Source: Cylindrotheca closterium | Taxonomy: Eukaryota > Bacillariophyta > Bacillariophyceae > Bacillariales > Bacillariaceae | Direction of reading: 5' to 3' | DNA: 64,000 nt | Assembly: GCA_933822405.4 (NCBI GenBank) | Contig: CAKOGP040001736.1 | Span: 188,981 to 252,980 of the forward strand | In this document: positions 40,238 to 50,036 of the stretch, piece after piece | Layout of the letters: each line of letters opens with the position of its first letter | Position numbering within the stretch: the first letter of the stretch is position 1 | Notes under the pieces: generated by a model | The model's database searches: none | What the model was told of the DNA's origin: nothing | What the model saw: only the letters and a program-made list of their open reading frames with translations | Translations under genes and position numbers: made by a program

Positions 40238-41248
40238 TCATTGCCGTCGCAGCGAACGAACCTCCCATTGAAAGCCCATTTGGTTGAGGCCCTCAATGCG
40301 ATCATGGTTCAAGGTACTTGGTTTGCCTTCATGAAACAATTTGTATTGCCTTCGTTGACACTTGACCCAAGCGGCTAGCTTCTTGTTGACCTTGAAGGTG
40401 GCCGGGACGTTGCAATGTCCATTCTCGGCTCTATAAGCTCTCAATTCCGACTTGCGTCGTTCCCAGGCCGCCGAGTAGGTGTCCCAGACAAAGCCGACTC
40501 CCTCCAAAGCTTGAACTCGCTCTTCGGTCATGGCACTCGGTTGGCCTTCGACATGGAGCTTGTATTGGTACCGTTGACGTTTGACCCATCGAGCAAGCGT
40601 TGGGTTTGGTGGGTGATCGTATGGAACAGAGCAGTGTCCATTGACCTTGCGGAACTCTTGGAGGTCTTCAAAGCGCTGACCCCACTGTTGGTTTTGGTAG
40701 GGTCGGAAGCGCGTGACATCGGATCGAGACGATCGCGAGGAGCAATCATCCGAAAAGTCCTCGCTGTAGTCCTCGGATACTAGCTTGCGCTTCTTGCAGC
40801 AGAAACCATCTTGCTCGAGTTGCTCAAGTCCTCGCTTAGTAGTAGCATTATTAGAGCCAAAGAGGAATTCAACAGATTCCTTGAGCATGGATTGCAAATG
40901 AGCTTCTTGGTAAGGACTCTTGTAAGCTCCAATGGGTACAGGCTCGAGATCTTGTTGTTCATCTTGTCCTCCTCCTCCCAAGGAAAAGAGTGACAAGTCC
41001 AATTCTGGAGCGACGCGTCCTTGATGGAAATAGAAGGAGTCTTGAAGATCATCTTGTTGTTGTTGTTGTTGTTGTTGTTGTTGGTAACAAGATGCTGATG
41101 ACATTGTGTTGTTGTTGCTGAAAGAACAGCAAGTGCTGGTGTTAAATTCTGGTTCCGCACGGTCCAAGCATGAATCCAGTGTTCCTTGTGTGTTGAATGG
41201 ATTCATGTTGGGAGAAGTGTTGAAATCGATGCTGCAAATCATTGCCAT
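40238..41248 (-). CDS. Helicase-associated (HA) domain protein, copy 2, with polyQ tract
   Basis: Single exon of 336 residues on the minus strand, starting at an ATG (MAMICSIDFNTSPN). The N-terminal half is Asn/Ser/Gln-rich with a run of ten Gln (CAA-type codons, 41055-41087 on the minus strand) and an acidic stretch DDLQDSFYFHQGR. A basic CCKKRKLVS follows. Two HA domains: WGQRFEDLQEFRKVNGHCSV ... LARWVKRQRYQYKLHVEG and WERRKSELRAYRAENGHCNV ... LAAWVKCQRRQYKLFHEG. The HA region is highly similar to copy 1; the tails differ. Shared short motifs SMLKESVEFLFG and SMLKDSCEFLFG between the copies, before the HA domains, are a conserved helix, maybe for partner binding. The acidic/Gln-rich tail and basic motif suggest a nuclear regulator (inference). 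Confidence 0.85.
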   Translation of the reverse strand: MAMICSIDFNTSPNMNPFNTQGTLDSCLDRAEPEFNTSTCCSFSNNNTMSSASCYQQQQQQQQQQDDLQDSFYFHQGRVAPELDLSLFSLGGGGQDEQQDLEPVPIGAYKSPYQEAHLQSMLKESVEFLFGSNNATTKRGLEQLEQDGFCCKKRKLVSEDYSEDFSDDCSSRSSRSDVTRFRPYQNQQWGQRFEDLQEFRKVNGHCSVPYDHPPNPTLARWVKRQRYQYKLHVEGQPSAMTEERVQALEGVGFVWDTYSAAWERRKSELRAYRAENGHCNVPATFKVNKKLAAWVKCQRRQYKLFHEGKPSTLNHDRIEGLNQMGFQWEVRSLRRQ

Positions 41249-42575
41249 TTTTGGAAAGTTGCTTTGTGTTGCACGCTTTGGTGATTTTGAAAATTATGAG
41301 AAGGTGTCGAAGCGAAAATGAGCAGCTCTCGGTTAAAGATTTTTGCGCAATCGATTGAGTTTCTGAACCGCGAAATCAAATTTGATTGCTCCAAGATTTC
41401 GGCGGAGTTCCAAGGGTTCGTTGCGAAGGTTTCGTTCTGTAAATGTAACTATGAAGAAGTATAAATCTTATCTTGGTTCCCAAACGAGGGCTGGAATATT
41501 ACCGAAGCGAAGGATTGGAAACCAACAAAAGTAGACCTCCAACATCAGAAGTTTCGTGTGTCGTTATGTACGAAAGCTTCATACGATGTCGGATCGATCA
41601 GCATAAGATGTCCTGTCAGGAAATACTTATGACTACATATGGAGCATAAGATGTCCGACCTCTGTTTGTTGTGAATGAAAACGGGCAAACGGCACTCGCG
41701 ACTTGACAGATAAGCCCACACCTGGTATCCATTGCTATGTCCCACAAGTCATATTTATCTTGCGGGATCCTCTGATAGGTCTTAAGTAAACCGTCCACAT
41801 CCCGCGGTTTTCTTTCCTAAGCCCCCCAAGAGGTCATATAAAACATATAAGTGGCAATAGGATGACGTTGACGCGGCAATTTGCCTTCGCCAAAAAACGC
41901 AGAGAATTGCTTGAGCCCGCGACCCGCTCACGACACCATCATCCGTTCATTCATTCGTACATAAAAAAGTGTACTAGAGGAACTTTTCGTGCACCTAAAA
42001 TGCGATATTTGGCAGTGTCCATTTACCGACCCTTCGTTCCTTAGTGGGTTACGGTTACCAGGTCACGTCTCCCATAATTGAAAACGATTCACACATACTT
42101 CTATTGCTGATATATTCGAAGTTTTCATATTGCGCATATATCGACGCTCCAGCCGAGCCTATCTCACCTGAAACTAAAGCGCTATGCGCACTTAATGGAA
42201 ACGGAACATTTCATGTAGTTGGTGAACTCACACACCAAACGAACATTTAGCTCTACTAAAAAAACATTAACAGAAGAGCCGCAAAGTGATAGCACGAACA
42301 AGACCCCTCCATTGCAATGACTGACTGGTACAAAGCGTTTGAACCAAGCGTTTGTACCCTGCATATCCACCGGCGGCAGAGTTGTCGTTGCAGCGTTTGC
42401 GTTCCATAGAAAGGATTTCTATTCCAAAATAAGAAGTCTTGCATTCCATTTCACAAGACACATTTCTGTTTCAACACACACATTACACAAACACACACAA
42501 ACACACACAAACACACGATCAGAAGAACTCTTAAAACAACTCATCACAACTCATCACAACTCATCACAACTCAGC
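41249..42575. promoter_or_regulatory. Shared intergenic region between HA copy 2 and the helical-family copy 1
   Basis: GCATAAGATGTCC occurs at 41601-41613 and 41644-41656, about 355-400 bp upstream of the HA start at 41248 and about 930 bp before the next gene at 42576. A related GATGTCGGATCGATCA precedes them. Near 42475-42573 a CACAAACACACA run and a 10-bp TCATCACAAC repeat (three copies) lead to the ATG. Frames here have no supported gene. Confidence 0.55.
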
Positions 42576-43334
42576 ATGATCTCTCTACAAGACACCCTGA
42601 AACTTAACAATCACGCAGTGGCTCTGTACCACTCGGATAATCTCCCTCAAGCTGCCTCTGCCTACTACGAGTCGCTCTGCTTCTTCAATAGACTCTTGCA
42701 GGAGTCGTATCATTGTCAGGATATTGTCGGGATTACAGCTAACACTACTACTGTGCCACAACACGAGTGCTTGCACAATATAGTAGTTTCTGTAGCCTCC
42801 TCGAAAACCTGTTGCTATGGTGACGATGATGATGGTGATACCAGGATCATCTCTGCTGGTAGTACACAAAGTCACGAGCCCTTTGTATATCAAAGTCCAT
42901 TGATATTGAAAGAGTTGCCACCATTCATGCCCTTGCAGAACATGCAAGCCATGACGATCTATTGCGCGAGCATTCTCTTCAACACGGCCATTCTACATCA
43001 TCAAGACTCGTTCAAGACGGGTAACTCGGCGTCTTTAGACCGTGCCGCACAACTCTACGAAGCAAGTCTTCATCTTGTGGGCAAGTTTCGAGCGACAGTT
43101 TTAGGTCCCAACAAGACCGTTTCGCTCATCGCCATGGCCGCTAGCAATAACTTGGCGCAAATCGAGTTCGAGAAAGGAATGCTGGATCAGGCATGCAAAC
43201 GGCTGCAATTTCTAAAGCATTTGATTCAATCCTTGCAACAAGTCGTCCCACATATTTTCACAAGAGATGAGTTTGAAGGCATGCTATCCAATAGTCTTTC
43301 CGCACAAGATGTCATTGCATCACCGGCTGCCTAG
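42576..43334 (+). CDS. Unrecognised helical (TPR-like) family, tandem copy 1
   Basis: The start at 42576 gives 252 residues; the open frame above it has no conserved sequence. The family signature is MISLQDTLKLNNHAVALYHS at the N-terminus and a C-terminus ending IASPAA. Repeated helix pairs resemble TPRs: LNNHAVALYHSDNLPQAASA, then AAQLYEASLHLVGKF, then SNNLAQIEFEKGMLDQACKR, followed by LKHLIQSLQQVVPHIFT. A variable, Gly/Asp/Ser-rich insertion lies between about 55 and 105. No signal peptide or membrane segment. The function is unknown; TPR-like pairs bind peptides. The gene is the first of five tandem copies ending at 49377. Confidence 0.75.
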   Translation: MISLQDTLKLNNHAVALYHSDNLPQAASAYYESLCFFNRLLQESYHCQDIVGITANTTTVPQHECLHNIVVSVASSKTCCYGDDDDGDTRIISAGSTQSHEPFVYQSPLILKELPPFMPLQNMQAMTIYCASILFNTAILHHQDSFKTGNSASLDRAAQLYEASLHLVGKFRATVLGPNKTVSLIAMAASNNLAQIEFEKGMLDQACKRLQFLKHLIQSLQQVVPHIFTRDEFEGMLSNSLSAQDVIASPAA

Positions 43335-43983
43335 ACGACGATATTCTGTATACTCAATGAAATCATTGCCATATGTACTCTATCATTATAAAATGCATAT
43401 ACTATAAAACATCTACCTGTCTTGCTGTCTCTTTACTGTGTGGTACCGTGGTGCTTGAAGTACTGGTATGCTGTACGGGACTGTATAGTGGTATTTTAAA
43501 ACATCATGACGTACTTACTTTATGAATACCAGTATGGTGGCGTGTGGCGTGGCTGCGGAGTCGAAGTATTCGAATGCGAGATGTATTATTGGAGGGGCAC
43601 TTTTGATTGGGAGACTATATTGCGACTGTACCTGAATGAAGACTTCGACGATAATTGTGGATTTAATTATTGACTTGTACCAATCGTTTAAAATGCAGAA
43701 AAGCCATACCCTCTCGAAACTGAAACAGTTTCTAGATAGAAATCTGTTCACTATTTTGAATGTGAATGGTAGCATAAGATGTCCACTCGGGAGCCAGGCC
43801 ACCCATCAAGAAATGCATGAATAGCCCCACTGTATTCGCCACTAAGTCAAGAGAAGCGATAACACATCATTGACCATACCCATGCCCATATTACACTTTG
43901 TAGCGGCCGTTTCTTCTCACGTCAGAACAATCCAACTCTTTCTTTCAAAAAAACCAGCACACACAACTCACAATTTCCAAATC
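43335..43983. promoter_or_regulatory. Intergenic region with repeated upstream element
   Basis: GCATAAGATGTCC is at 43772-43784, followed by ATCAAGAAATGCATGAATAG and CCCCACTG, then CACTTTGTAGCGGCCG near 43890. It stands about 210 bp before the ATG at 43984. The earlier part of the region holds no gene. Confidence 0.6.
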
Positions 43984-44700
43984 ATGATTTCTTTGCGAGA
44001 CACTCTGAAGCTGAACAATCAAGCTGCGGCACTTTTCCATTCGGAAAACTTCCCTCAAGCTGAAATTGCCTACAATGAGTCGCTCTGTTTCTTCAAGATA
44101 ATCTTGGAGGAATCGCATTATCAAGATGTCGGAATGGCCTCCACCGCCAGTCTGCCGCAACACGAATGCTTGCACAGCATGTCGGCCCACAAATCTCGGT
44201 GCAAGATCTCCTCCCATCACGGCGGGTCATTTGTCTACCAAAGTCCATTGATATTGAACGAATTGCCATCATCCTCTTTGCACCCCACCAGTAGGAGCAC
44301 TAGTGTTCAAGCGATGATCATCTACTGTGCGGCAGTCGTGTTCAACACGGCCATTCTACACCACCAAGAATCTATCAAGACTGGAAGTTCGGTGTGTCTA
44401 GACCGAGCCGCAGAGCTATACGAAGCGAGTATTCGTCTAGTTGGCAAGTTTCCTACGACAGTAGCGAGTTCCAACAAGACCATTTCCTTGATTGCCATGG
44501 CCGCAAGCAATAACTTGGCGCAAATCGAGTTCCAAAAAGGGCTCTTGGATCAGGCATGCAAAAGACTGCAAGTTTTGAAGCATCTAATGACTCAATCCTT
44601 GCGACACGTCGTCCCATACATTTTCACAATTGACGAGTTTGAAGGCATGCTATCCAATACTCTATCGGCAAAAGGAGTTATTGCGTCACCAGCTGCCTAG
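43984..44700 (+). CDS. Unrecognised helical (TPR-like) family, tandem copy 2
   Basis: 238 residues from ATG at 43984 (MISLRDTLKLNNQAAALFHS) to IASPAA. All family landmarks are intact: AEIAYNESLCFFKIILEESH, LPQHECLHSM, MIIYCAAVVFNTAILHHQES, LYEASIRLVGKF, SNNLAQIEFQKGLLDQACKR and DEFEGMLSNTLS. It is shorter than copy 1 in the variable loop between about 60 and 90. Its second half is most like copies 1 and 5. Encoded in the same direction as the others. Confidence 0.75.
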   Translation: MISLRDTLKLNNQAAALFHSENFPQAEIAYNESLCFFKIILEESHYQDVGMASTASLPQHECLHSMSAHKSRCKISSHHGGSFVYQSPLILNELPSSSLHPTSRSTSVQAMIIYCAAVVFNTAILHHQESIKTGSSVCLDRAAELYEASIRLVGKFPTTVASSNKTISLIAMAASNNLAQIEFQKGLLDQACKRLQVLKHLMTQSLRHVVPYIFTIDEFEGMLSNTLSAKGVIASPAA

Positions 44701-45465
44701 GTTGTCAATAAATATGTATATCTATTTTTTAATAATCCATCTATTTTATAATATGCCTTTTGTTCATGTGCTCTGGCCTAGGTGTAATGTATTGCATTTT
44801 TGTCTCTTCTGCAGTCTGTAGCAGGTTTGCTTAATCCACGGTAGTCGAGGAAGCAATCCAACCGATGGAATGGCTCCTCGCTCAATGGATTGTTCGCTAA
44901 TTATATGATATGCATAGAAAACAGCATGCCATGTGTCTGGTCTGGACAAAGTGAATGCCGTCCCGTGCTTGGCACGGAACGCCACCATGTAACGTTGGTG
45001 TCCCCGAACCGCACATACCAATAAGTCCCAATGCGTCCGTTTTCGTATATAGGGCGGCATGATATGTCCGGTCAAAAAACGTGCCGGTATGGTTGGCCTC
45101 TCTGACCTCTGACCGAACTTCTCGTGAGGTTCAACCATCTGATCTGACCTCGTTTTGTGCGAGCCGCATGTTCCCAATAATGAGTCTCATTTTGTCCGTT
45201 TCGTATCCTTATGTATAGAATAGGATAATATGTCCGGTCGCGGGTGATCTATGGCCAACCATCGAGAAACGTCCCGGTATGTTTAGCCCCACTGAACTTG
45301 CCATAATGTCAAATTCAACCTTCCGACATTATTGTTTGCGGAAGCAACCCACGCACCCACTTGTAGCGTCCATTCCCAATCCCTGCCGAACAAAGAATCG
45401 ACCATATTCAACCCTGTGCAAACGCTACAAAATTCCAGAAACGCTATACTCACAATTTCCAAATC
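44701..45465. promoter_or_regulatory. Intergenic region with two degenerate upstream elements
   Basis: GCATGATATGTCCGGTCAA (near 45057) and GATAATATGTCCGGTCG (near 45223) are diverged copies of the element, the second followed by CCATCGAGAAACGTCC, AGCCCCACTG and TTGTAGCGTCCATTCCC near 45362. The second copy is about 240 bp before the ATG at 45466. No gene is seen. Confidence 0.55.
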
Positions 45466-46179
45466 ATGATCTCGCTACAAGACACTTTGAAGCTGAACAA
45501 TCAAGCAGTGGAGCTATACCACTCTGATGATTTCGCTCAAGCCGCCAAGGCCTACTATAAATCGCTCTGCTCGATGAATAAAATTCTAAAGGGGTGTTAT
45601 GATCATGCCGATGTCATGGTTCTTGCCGCCAACAGCACCAGTGCGCCGCAACAGGAATGCTTGCATTGCACTTCGTTTAACACCACCACCACACACCATC
45701 ATCATCATCAACATCAGGAGGAGCCATTTCTATACCAGCGCCCAATAGTATTGCAAGAATCAGCAGGAGCCTCGGAGTCGTTGTGCACTATGCAGGCTAT
45801 GACGATCTATTGTTCAGGAGTACTACTCAACACCGCCATTTTACATCACCAAGAAGCTATCCTGACTGGAAGCTCCGCATCGGTCGATCGAGCAGCAAAG
45901 CTATACGAAGCAAGTCTTCATCTCGTCGGGAAGTTTCATGTGTATTCAGGTTCCAACAAGACCGTCTCGCTGATCGTAATGGCCGCCAGCAATAACTTGG
46001 CTCAAATTGAGTTACAAAAAGGAATTTTGGATCAGGCATGTAAAAGACTGCAAGTTCTAAAGTCTCTGATTCGATCCCTACAAAACGTCATACCACATAT
46101 TTTCACAAGGGAAGAGTTTGGAGGTATGTTGTCCAACAGTTTGTCGGCAGAAAGCGTAATTGCTTCACCAGCTGCCTAA
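45466..46179 (+). CDS. Unrecognised helical (TPR-like) family, tandem copy 3
   Basis: 237 residues, MISLQDTLKLNNQAVELYHS to IASPAA. It keeps AAKAYYKSLCSMNKILKGCY, APQQECLHCT, MTIYCSGVLLNTAILHHQEA, LYEASLHLVGKF, SNNLAQIELQKGILDQACKR and REEFGGMLSNSLS. The variable loop has a His run (HHHHHQHQ). It is closest in its second half to the decayed copy 4, both with VIPHIFT after SLIRSLQN or SLIQSLQN, suggesting those two arose by the most recent duplication. Confidence 0.75.
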   Translation: MISLQDTLKLNNQAVELYHSDDFAQAAKAYYKSLCSMNKILKGCYDHADVMVLAANSTSAPQQECLHCTSFNTTTTHHHHHQHQEEPFLYQRPIVLQESAGASESLCTMQAMTIYCSGVLLNTAILHHQEAILTGSSASVDRAAKLYEASLHLVGKFHVYSGSNKTVSLIVMAASNNLAQIELQKGILDQACKRLQVLKSLIRSLQNVIPHIFTREEFGGMLSNSLSAESVIASPAA

Positions 46180-47034
46180 ACAACTTTAATTGGAACTATA
46201 TTGAGTATTCAATAGAATCTTTGCCTTTTACGTACAAGCATATACTCGCATTTTGGCTCTTGTCTATGTTATTATCATTATGCATTATGGTAAATGCTCT
46301 CGGTATGGTATTTATGGTCATAGTCATATTCATGAGCATGGTGGGTACAAACCATTTTAGCATGTAATAGCGCTTTCGATAAGAGTCGATTGATCCAACG
46401 TTTTGGATGGATGGATATAGGTACCGGCCGGTATGAAAAAGGTACAGCTGTCAGTTACCGAAATTGCAAAGGTACTATAGGGATAAGCCGACCCACTATT
46501 TATAAAATTTCGAAACAGGAATTAAATTATGTCCCATACAATCGATTAGTTAAAGCAACTAAAGGAGAAACAAATGAAACAAAATAAACTAAGTTTTGAA
46601 TCAGAAAATTTACAAGTTGATTGTCATACACACTATTTTCGGTGCTAGATTATTGTTGCCGAGCTTGAAGCAATTTTCTCCGAATTTGTAAAATAGGGTA
46701 ATCAGATGTCCAGACAGAATGAAGGCCTCCATCGAGAAATGCATGTTTGGCTTCACTTTGGTTTTGGAGAACCGCGCCGATTCGCAACACTTTGTAGCGT
46801 CCGTTCCTTGCCTATATATGTAACATAGCATAAGATGTCCCGACAGCCGGTCAAGATGAAGGCAAAAAATCAAGAAACACATCAATAGCCCCACTGGACT
46901 AACCATTACTTCAAACGCAACCATCTGACGTTGCTTTGAGCGAACTTCCCACCAAGTTGTGGCGTCCGATTCGAATCGTTGCAACCACACATCTCAATTG
47001 CGCAACCCATAAAAAAAAACTTGTACTTTCAATC
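46180..47034. promoter_or_regulatory. Intergenic region with two copies of the upstream element
   Basis: GTAATCAGATGTCCAGACAG (near 46697) and GCATAAGATGTCCCGACAG (46828) each begin a longer shared block: AAGATGAAGGC / GAATGAAGGC, ATCAAGAAACACATCAATAG / ATCGAGAAATGCATG, GCCCCACTGG, and TTTGTAGCGTCCGTTCC near 46790 or GTTGTGGCGTCCG near 46967. Copy 46828 is about 207 bp before the lost start codon of copy 4. The stretch 46400-46620 has no supported gene. Confidence 0.6.
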
Positions 47035-47736
47035 ATAATTTCTTTAAAAGACATCTTGAAACTAAACAATCAAGCAGTCGCACTTTACCAAACTAATGAC
47101 CTTCCTCGAGCTTCCAAGGCCTACTACAAGTCACTTTGTTTCTTCAATATATCTTGGAGGAGTGTCATAATGCTGAAGTCGTGATTGCCACTAACACAAC
47201 TGTGCCCAAACACGAATCCTTGAATAGTATCTTGGTACGACCAATCATTTCCACCAATACACAACATCCTCGAGATCAGGAGAAGCCATTTATATATCAG
47301 CGTCCAATGATGTTGCAAGAAACAGCATTATCTTTGCACACTACGGAAGTTATGACGATCTATTGTGCGGGAGTTGTCTTCAACACCACCATTCTGCATC
47401 ACCAACAGGCTATCAGTACTGGAAGATCTCTATCCCTAAATCGAGCAGTACCGTGGTATGAAGCAAGTCTCCCTCTCGTCGGGAAGTTTCAAATATGTTC
47501 AGGCTCTCACAATACTGTTTCGCTTATTGTCATGGCCGCCAGCAATATATAGCTTGGCTCGCATTGTGTTGCAGAAAGGGCTTTTGGACCGAGCATGCCG
47601 AAGACTGCAAGTCCTAAAATCTCTGATTCAATCCCTGCAAAACGTCATTCCACACATTTTTACAAAGGAAGAGTTTGAAGGCATGCATTCCAATAGTCTA
47701 TCAACTGAAGGCGTCATTGCGTCACCAGCTGCCTAA
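47035..47736 (+). pseudogene. Helical (TPR-like) family, tandem copy 4, decayed
   Basis: Homology to the family runs from ATAATTTCTTTAAAAG, where the start codon is ATA instead of ATG, to the usual ending IASPAA. It has a 1-bp deletion near 47146 (TTCAATATATCTTGG against TTCAAGATAATCTTGG in copy 2) that ends the first frame, and a 4-bp insertion near 47550 (AGCAATATATAGCTTGGC against AGCAATAACTTGGC in copy 3) that adds a stop. Three independent lesions mean it is a true pseudogene rather than a sequencing error. The sequence between them is still well conserved, so inactivation is fairly recent. Confidence 0.85.
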
Positions 47737-48664
47737 ACCCTCTTTTTAAAACTAACCATTGCTTGCTGCTACTTTTGAATTTATAGTTTGCTTTTGAACG
47801 CATGTTCTTGCATTAGCTTTTATTGCTGCCTCTCGTGCTTGTGCGAACGCGTTCCTATTTATGGCCTTTTGTCTACGACATGTGTGTTCTTATCAATTGT
47901 ACATTTGATATTTGAAGGCTGAGGACTAACTTAGGAACAGAAGCGATTGAAGGATTGCTAAAGAGATATTATGAGCTTTTATCGAGAACTACTTCCCTGG
48001 GCAGAACGCGGTAGCCATACTGACATCAGAAGCGAAGTTGTGTACTGTGTACACACAACTTTTGCTGCAGTCTTGACAAGAGTGTATTCGTCAGGTCGTC
48101 GCCACTTCATTGTCGGCTCGTAGGCATAGGTAATAGATGTACCCGACATTTGGCAAGATTAAGTTTGACAATACTGTAGACATGCTGAGTAAGAGGGCGT
48201 TTGTAAGAGTACTCCTATCAGAGTAATGAGGTTGATTCGACTGCTATGATTCGACTAGTTGGACCGGTCAACTAATAGAAGCCAGCATTTCCACGCACGT
48301 TCAACGAAACTGAATGTTTCGCCCCAACTACCGTATATCTTTTTCACGAACATCTCCTTTTTCTCGTTCCCGCGCGACCATAAGTTTTCATTCTTCTTTG
48401 GGCAAACCCATTGCTCTCCCATGGAGCTCAAAACATTTACATTGTGTAAAAGAGCATAATTTGTCACCATGCTCTTTAGATAATTAGACCTTCTTGAAAA
48501 CCAATGTGTCCATCGAATGTTCTTCGGCAAAACTGAGCTAGGCTCACCATTCGCGGCCAAGTCACACGCTGGTTTCCACCGAAACCCTTTCATTTTGAAG
48601 TTTCAGGTCCCACAATAACCCACAACTCTTCAAAATTCACATCATATCTCATAATTTCCAAGTC
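47737..48664. other. Intergenic region
   Basis: No gene or copy of the GCATAAGATGTCC element is seen here, unlike the gaps before copies 2, 3 and 4. A 112-codon minus-strand frame (48255-48593) has no recognisable features. Confidence 0.5.
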
Positions 48665-49377
48665 ATGATCTCTTTGCAAGACACCCTCAAGTTGAACAAC
48701 TATGCAGTGGCATTGTACCAATCGGGTGATATCACTCAAGCTTCCAAAGCCTTTTGTGAGTCGCTCTGCCATTTCAAGAGACTTCTGCAAGAGTGCAATC
48801 ATCGTGATGTCGTGAACGCAAAGCCAATGATGATATTGTGCCGCAACACGAATGCTTGCACCTCGTAGCACCAAAATCTCACAGCACGACCTCCACACCA
48901 ACTGTCGATCCATTTGTATATCAAAGTCTATTGATCTTGAGAGAATCTCAAGCAGCATCATCCTCTTTGCCCCATGATGAAATGCAACTGATGACGCTAT
49001 ACTGCGCATGCATTCTATTCAACACGGCCATTCTTCATCACCAAGAATCAATCAAGACTGGCAGTTCGGCGTGCCTAGACCGAGCTGCACAGCTATACGA
49101 AGCAAGTATTCGTCTAGTTGGCAAGTTTCCTACTACAGTGGCAAGTTTCAACAACAATACCATTTCGTTGCTTGCCCTGGCTGCCAGTAATAACTTGGCT
49201 CAAATTGAATTCCAAAAAGGGCTCCTGGATCAGGCATCTACAAGACTGCAAGTTTTAAAGCATCTGATTCAATCCTTGCAACACGTCGTCCTACACATTT
49301 TCACAGTGGACGAATTTGACGGCATGCTATCGAATAGCCTATCAGCAGAAGGGGTCATTGCGTCATCAGCTGCCTAG
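48665..49377 (+). pseudogene. Helical (TPR-like) family, tandem copy 5, one frameshift
   Basis: Starts normally (MISLQDTLKLNNYAVALYQS) and reads to about residue 55, then shifts frame between about 48815 and 48836, where AATGATGATATTGTGCCGCA would need to rejoin the MPQHECLH frame. The rest is open: MTLYCACILFNTAILHHQES, LYEASIRLVGKF, SNNLAQIEFQKGLLDQASTR and an ending ASSAA. With one lesion only it may be a recent pseudogene or a base error in the assembly. Confidence 0.65.
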
Positions 49378-50036
49378 CAGCCAAGGCAGTAGACCCCCCC
49401 CCCTCCTCTTTGATAACCATTATATAATGATCAACAAGCACCTCCTCTGGCTGTACAATCATGAATGAAATTATTAATGGCGTTTGCACAGCATGCACTT
49501 TTAATACTTTCTTGCGTATGATTGTAGTACTGGGTGCCGTAATTGGGCACTTTTATTGAATATTCCTACCGGTATTTGCTTTGGTACTATTATTATATAA
49601 TACCATTTATATAAAATATCAGAGTACAAGAATACTGGAACTATAGATACGCAATTCTGATATTGAACTAAACGTAACAATAAAATCAGACATGCGCGTG
49701 ATTGGACGATTGGTCTTGTGCGACCATTCATCATCATGTGTGCGGATGCCAATCACACCTTCTCAAACATGCAACACGACCGATGATACAAACTTCCCGC
49801 CCTCAAAGTCCCATTTACATCACTCGGAAGGGCTTACGATGTACAGTATATCCATTCTTTCGGATCAAGATCGACTTCTATCAAGAATTATGTGTCACTC
49901 TACGCAATCTGTCGTCACGCACGACAGGATGAGGATTCTCATTCTCGTTCTCATATTCCACATTTCCTTCAAGACATCAGCTTGAATCACCTGTGTCAAT
50001 AAAACAAATTTGTTTTTGTATCCTTACTAGCTCGTC
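49378..50036. other. Intergenic region
   Basis: No gene is seen. It has a C-run near 49394-49403, AT-rich stretches near 49585-49625 and a TACCGGTA copy near 49567. Open frames on both strands lack features. Confidence 0.5.

Noticed and set aside
44764..45177. 137-codon minus-strand open frame
   Set aside because: It reads through the repeated upstream element, and similar short translations occur at the other copies (each giving a GHLM-type peptide), so the frame comes from the repeat rather than from a gene.
48255..48593. 112-codon minus-strand open frame
   Set aside because: No conserved motif, Trp-rich random-looking composition and no paralogue in the tandem array around it.
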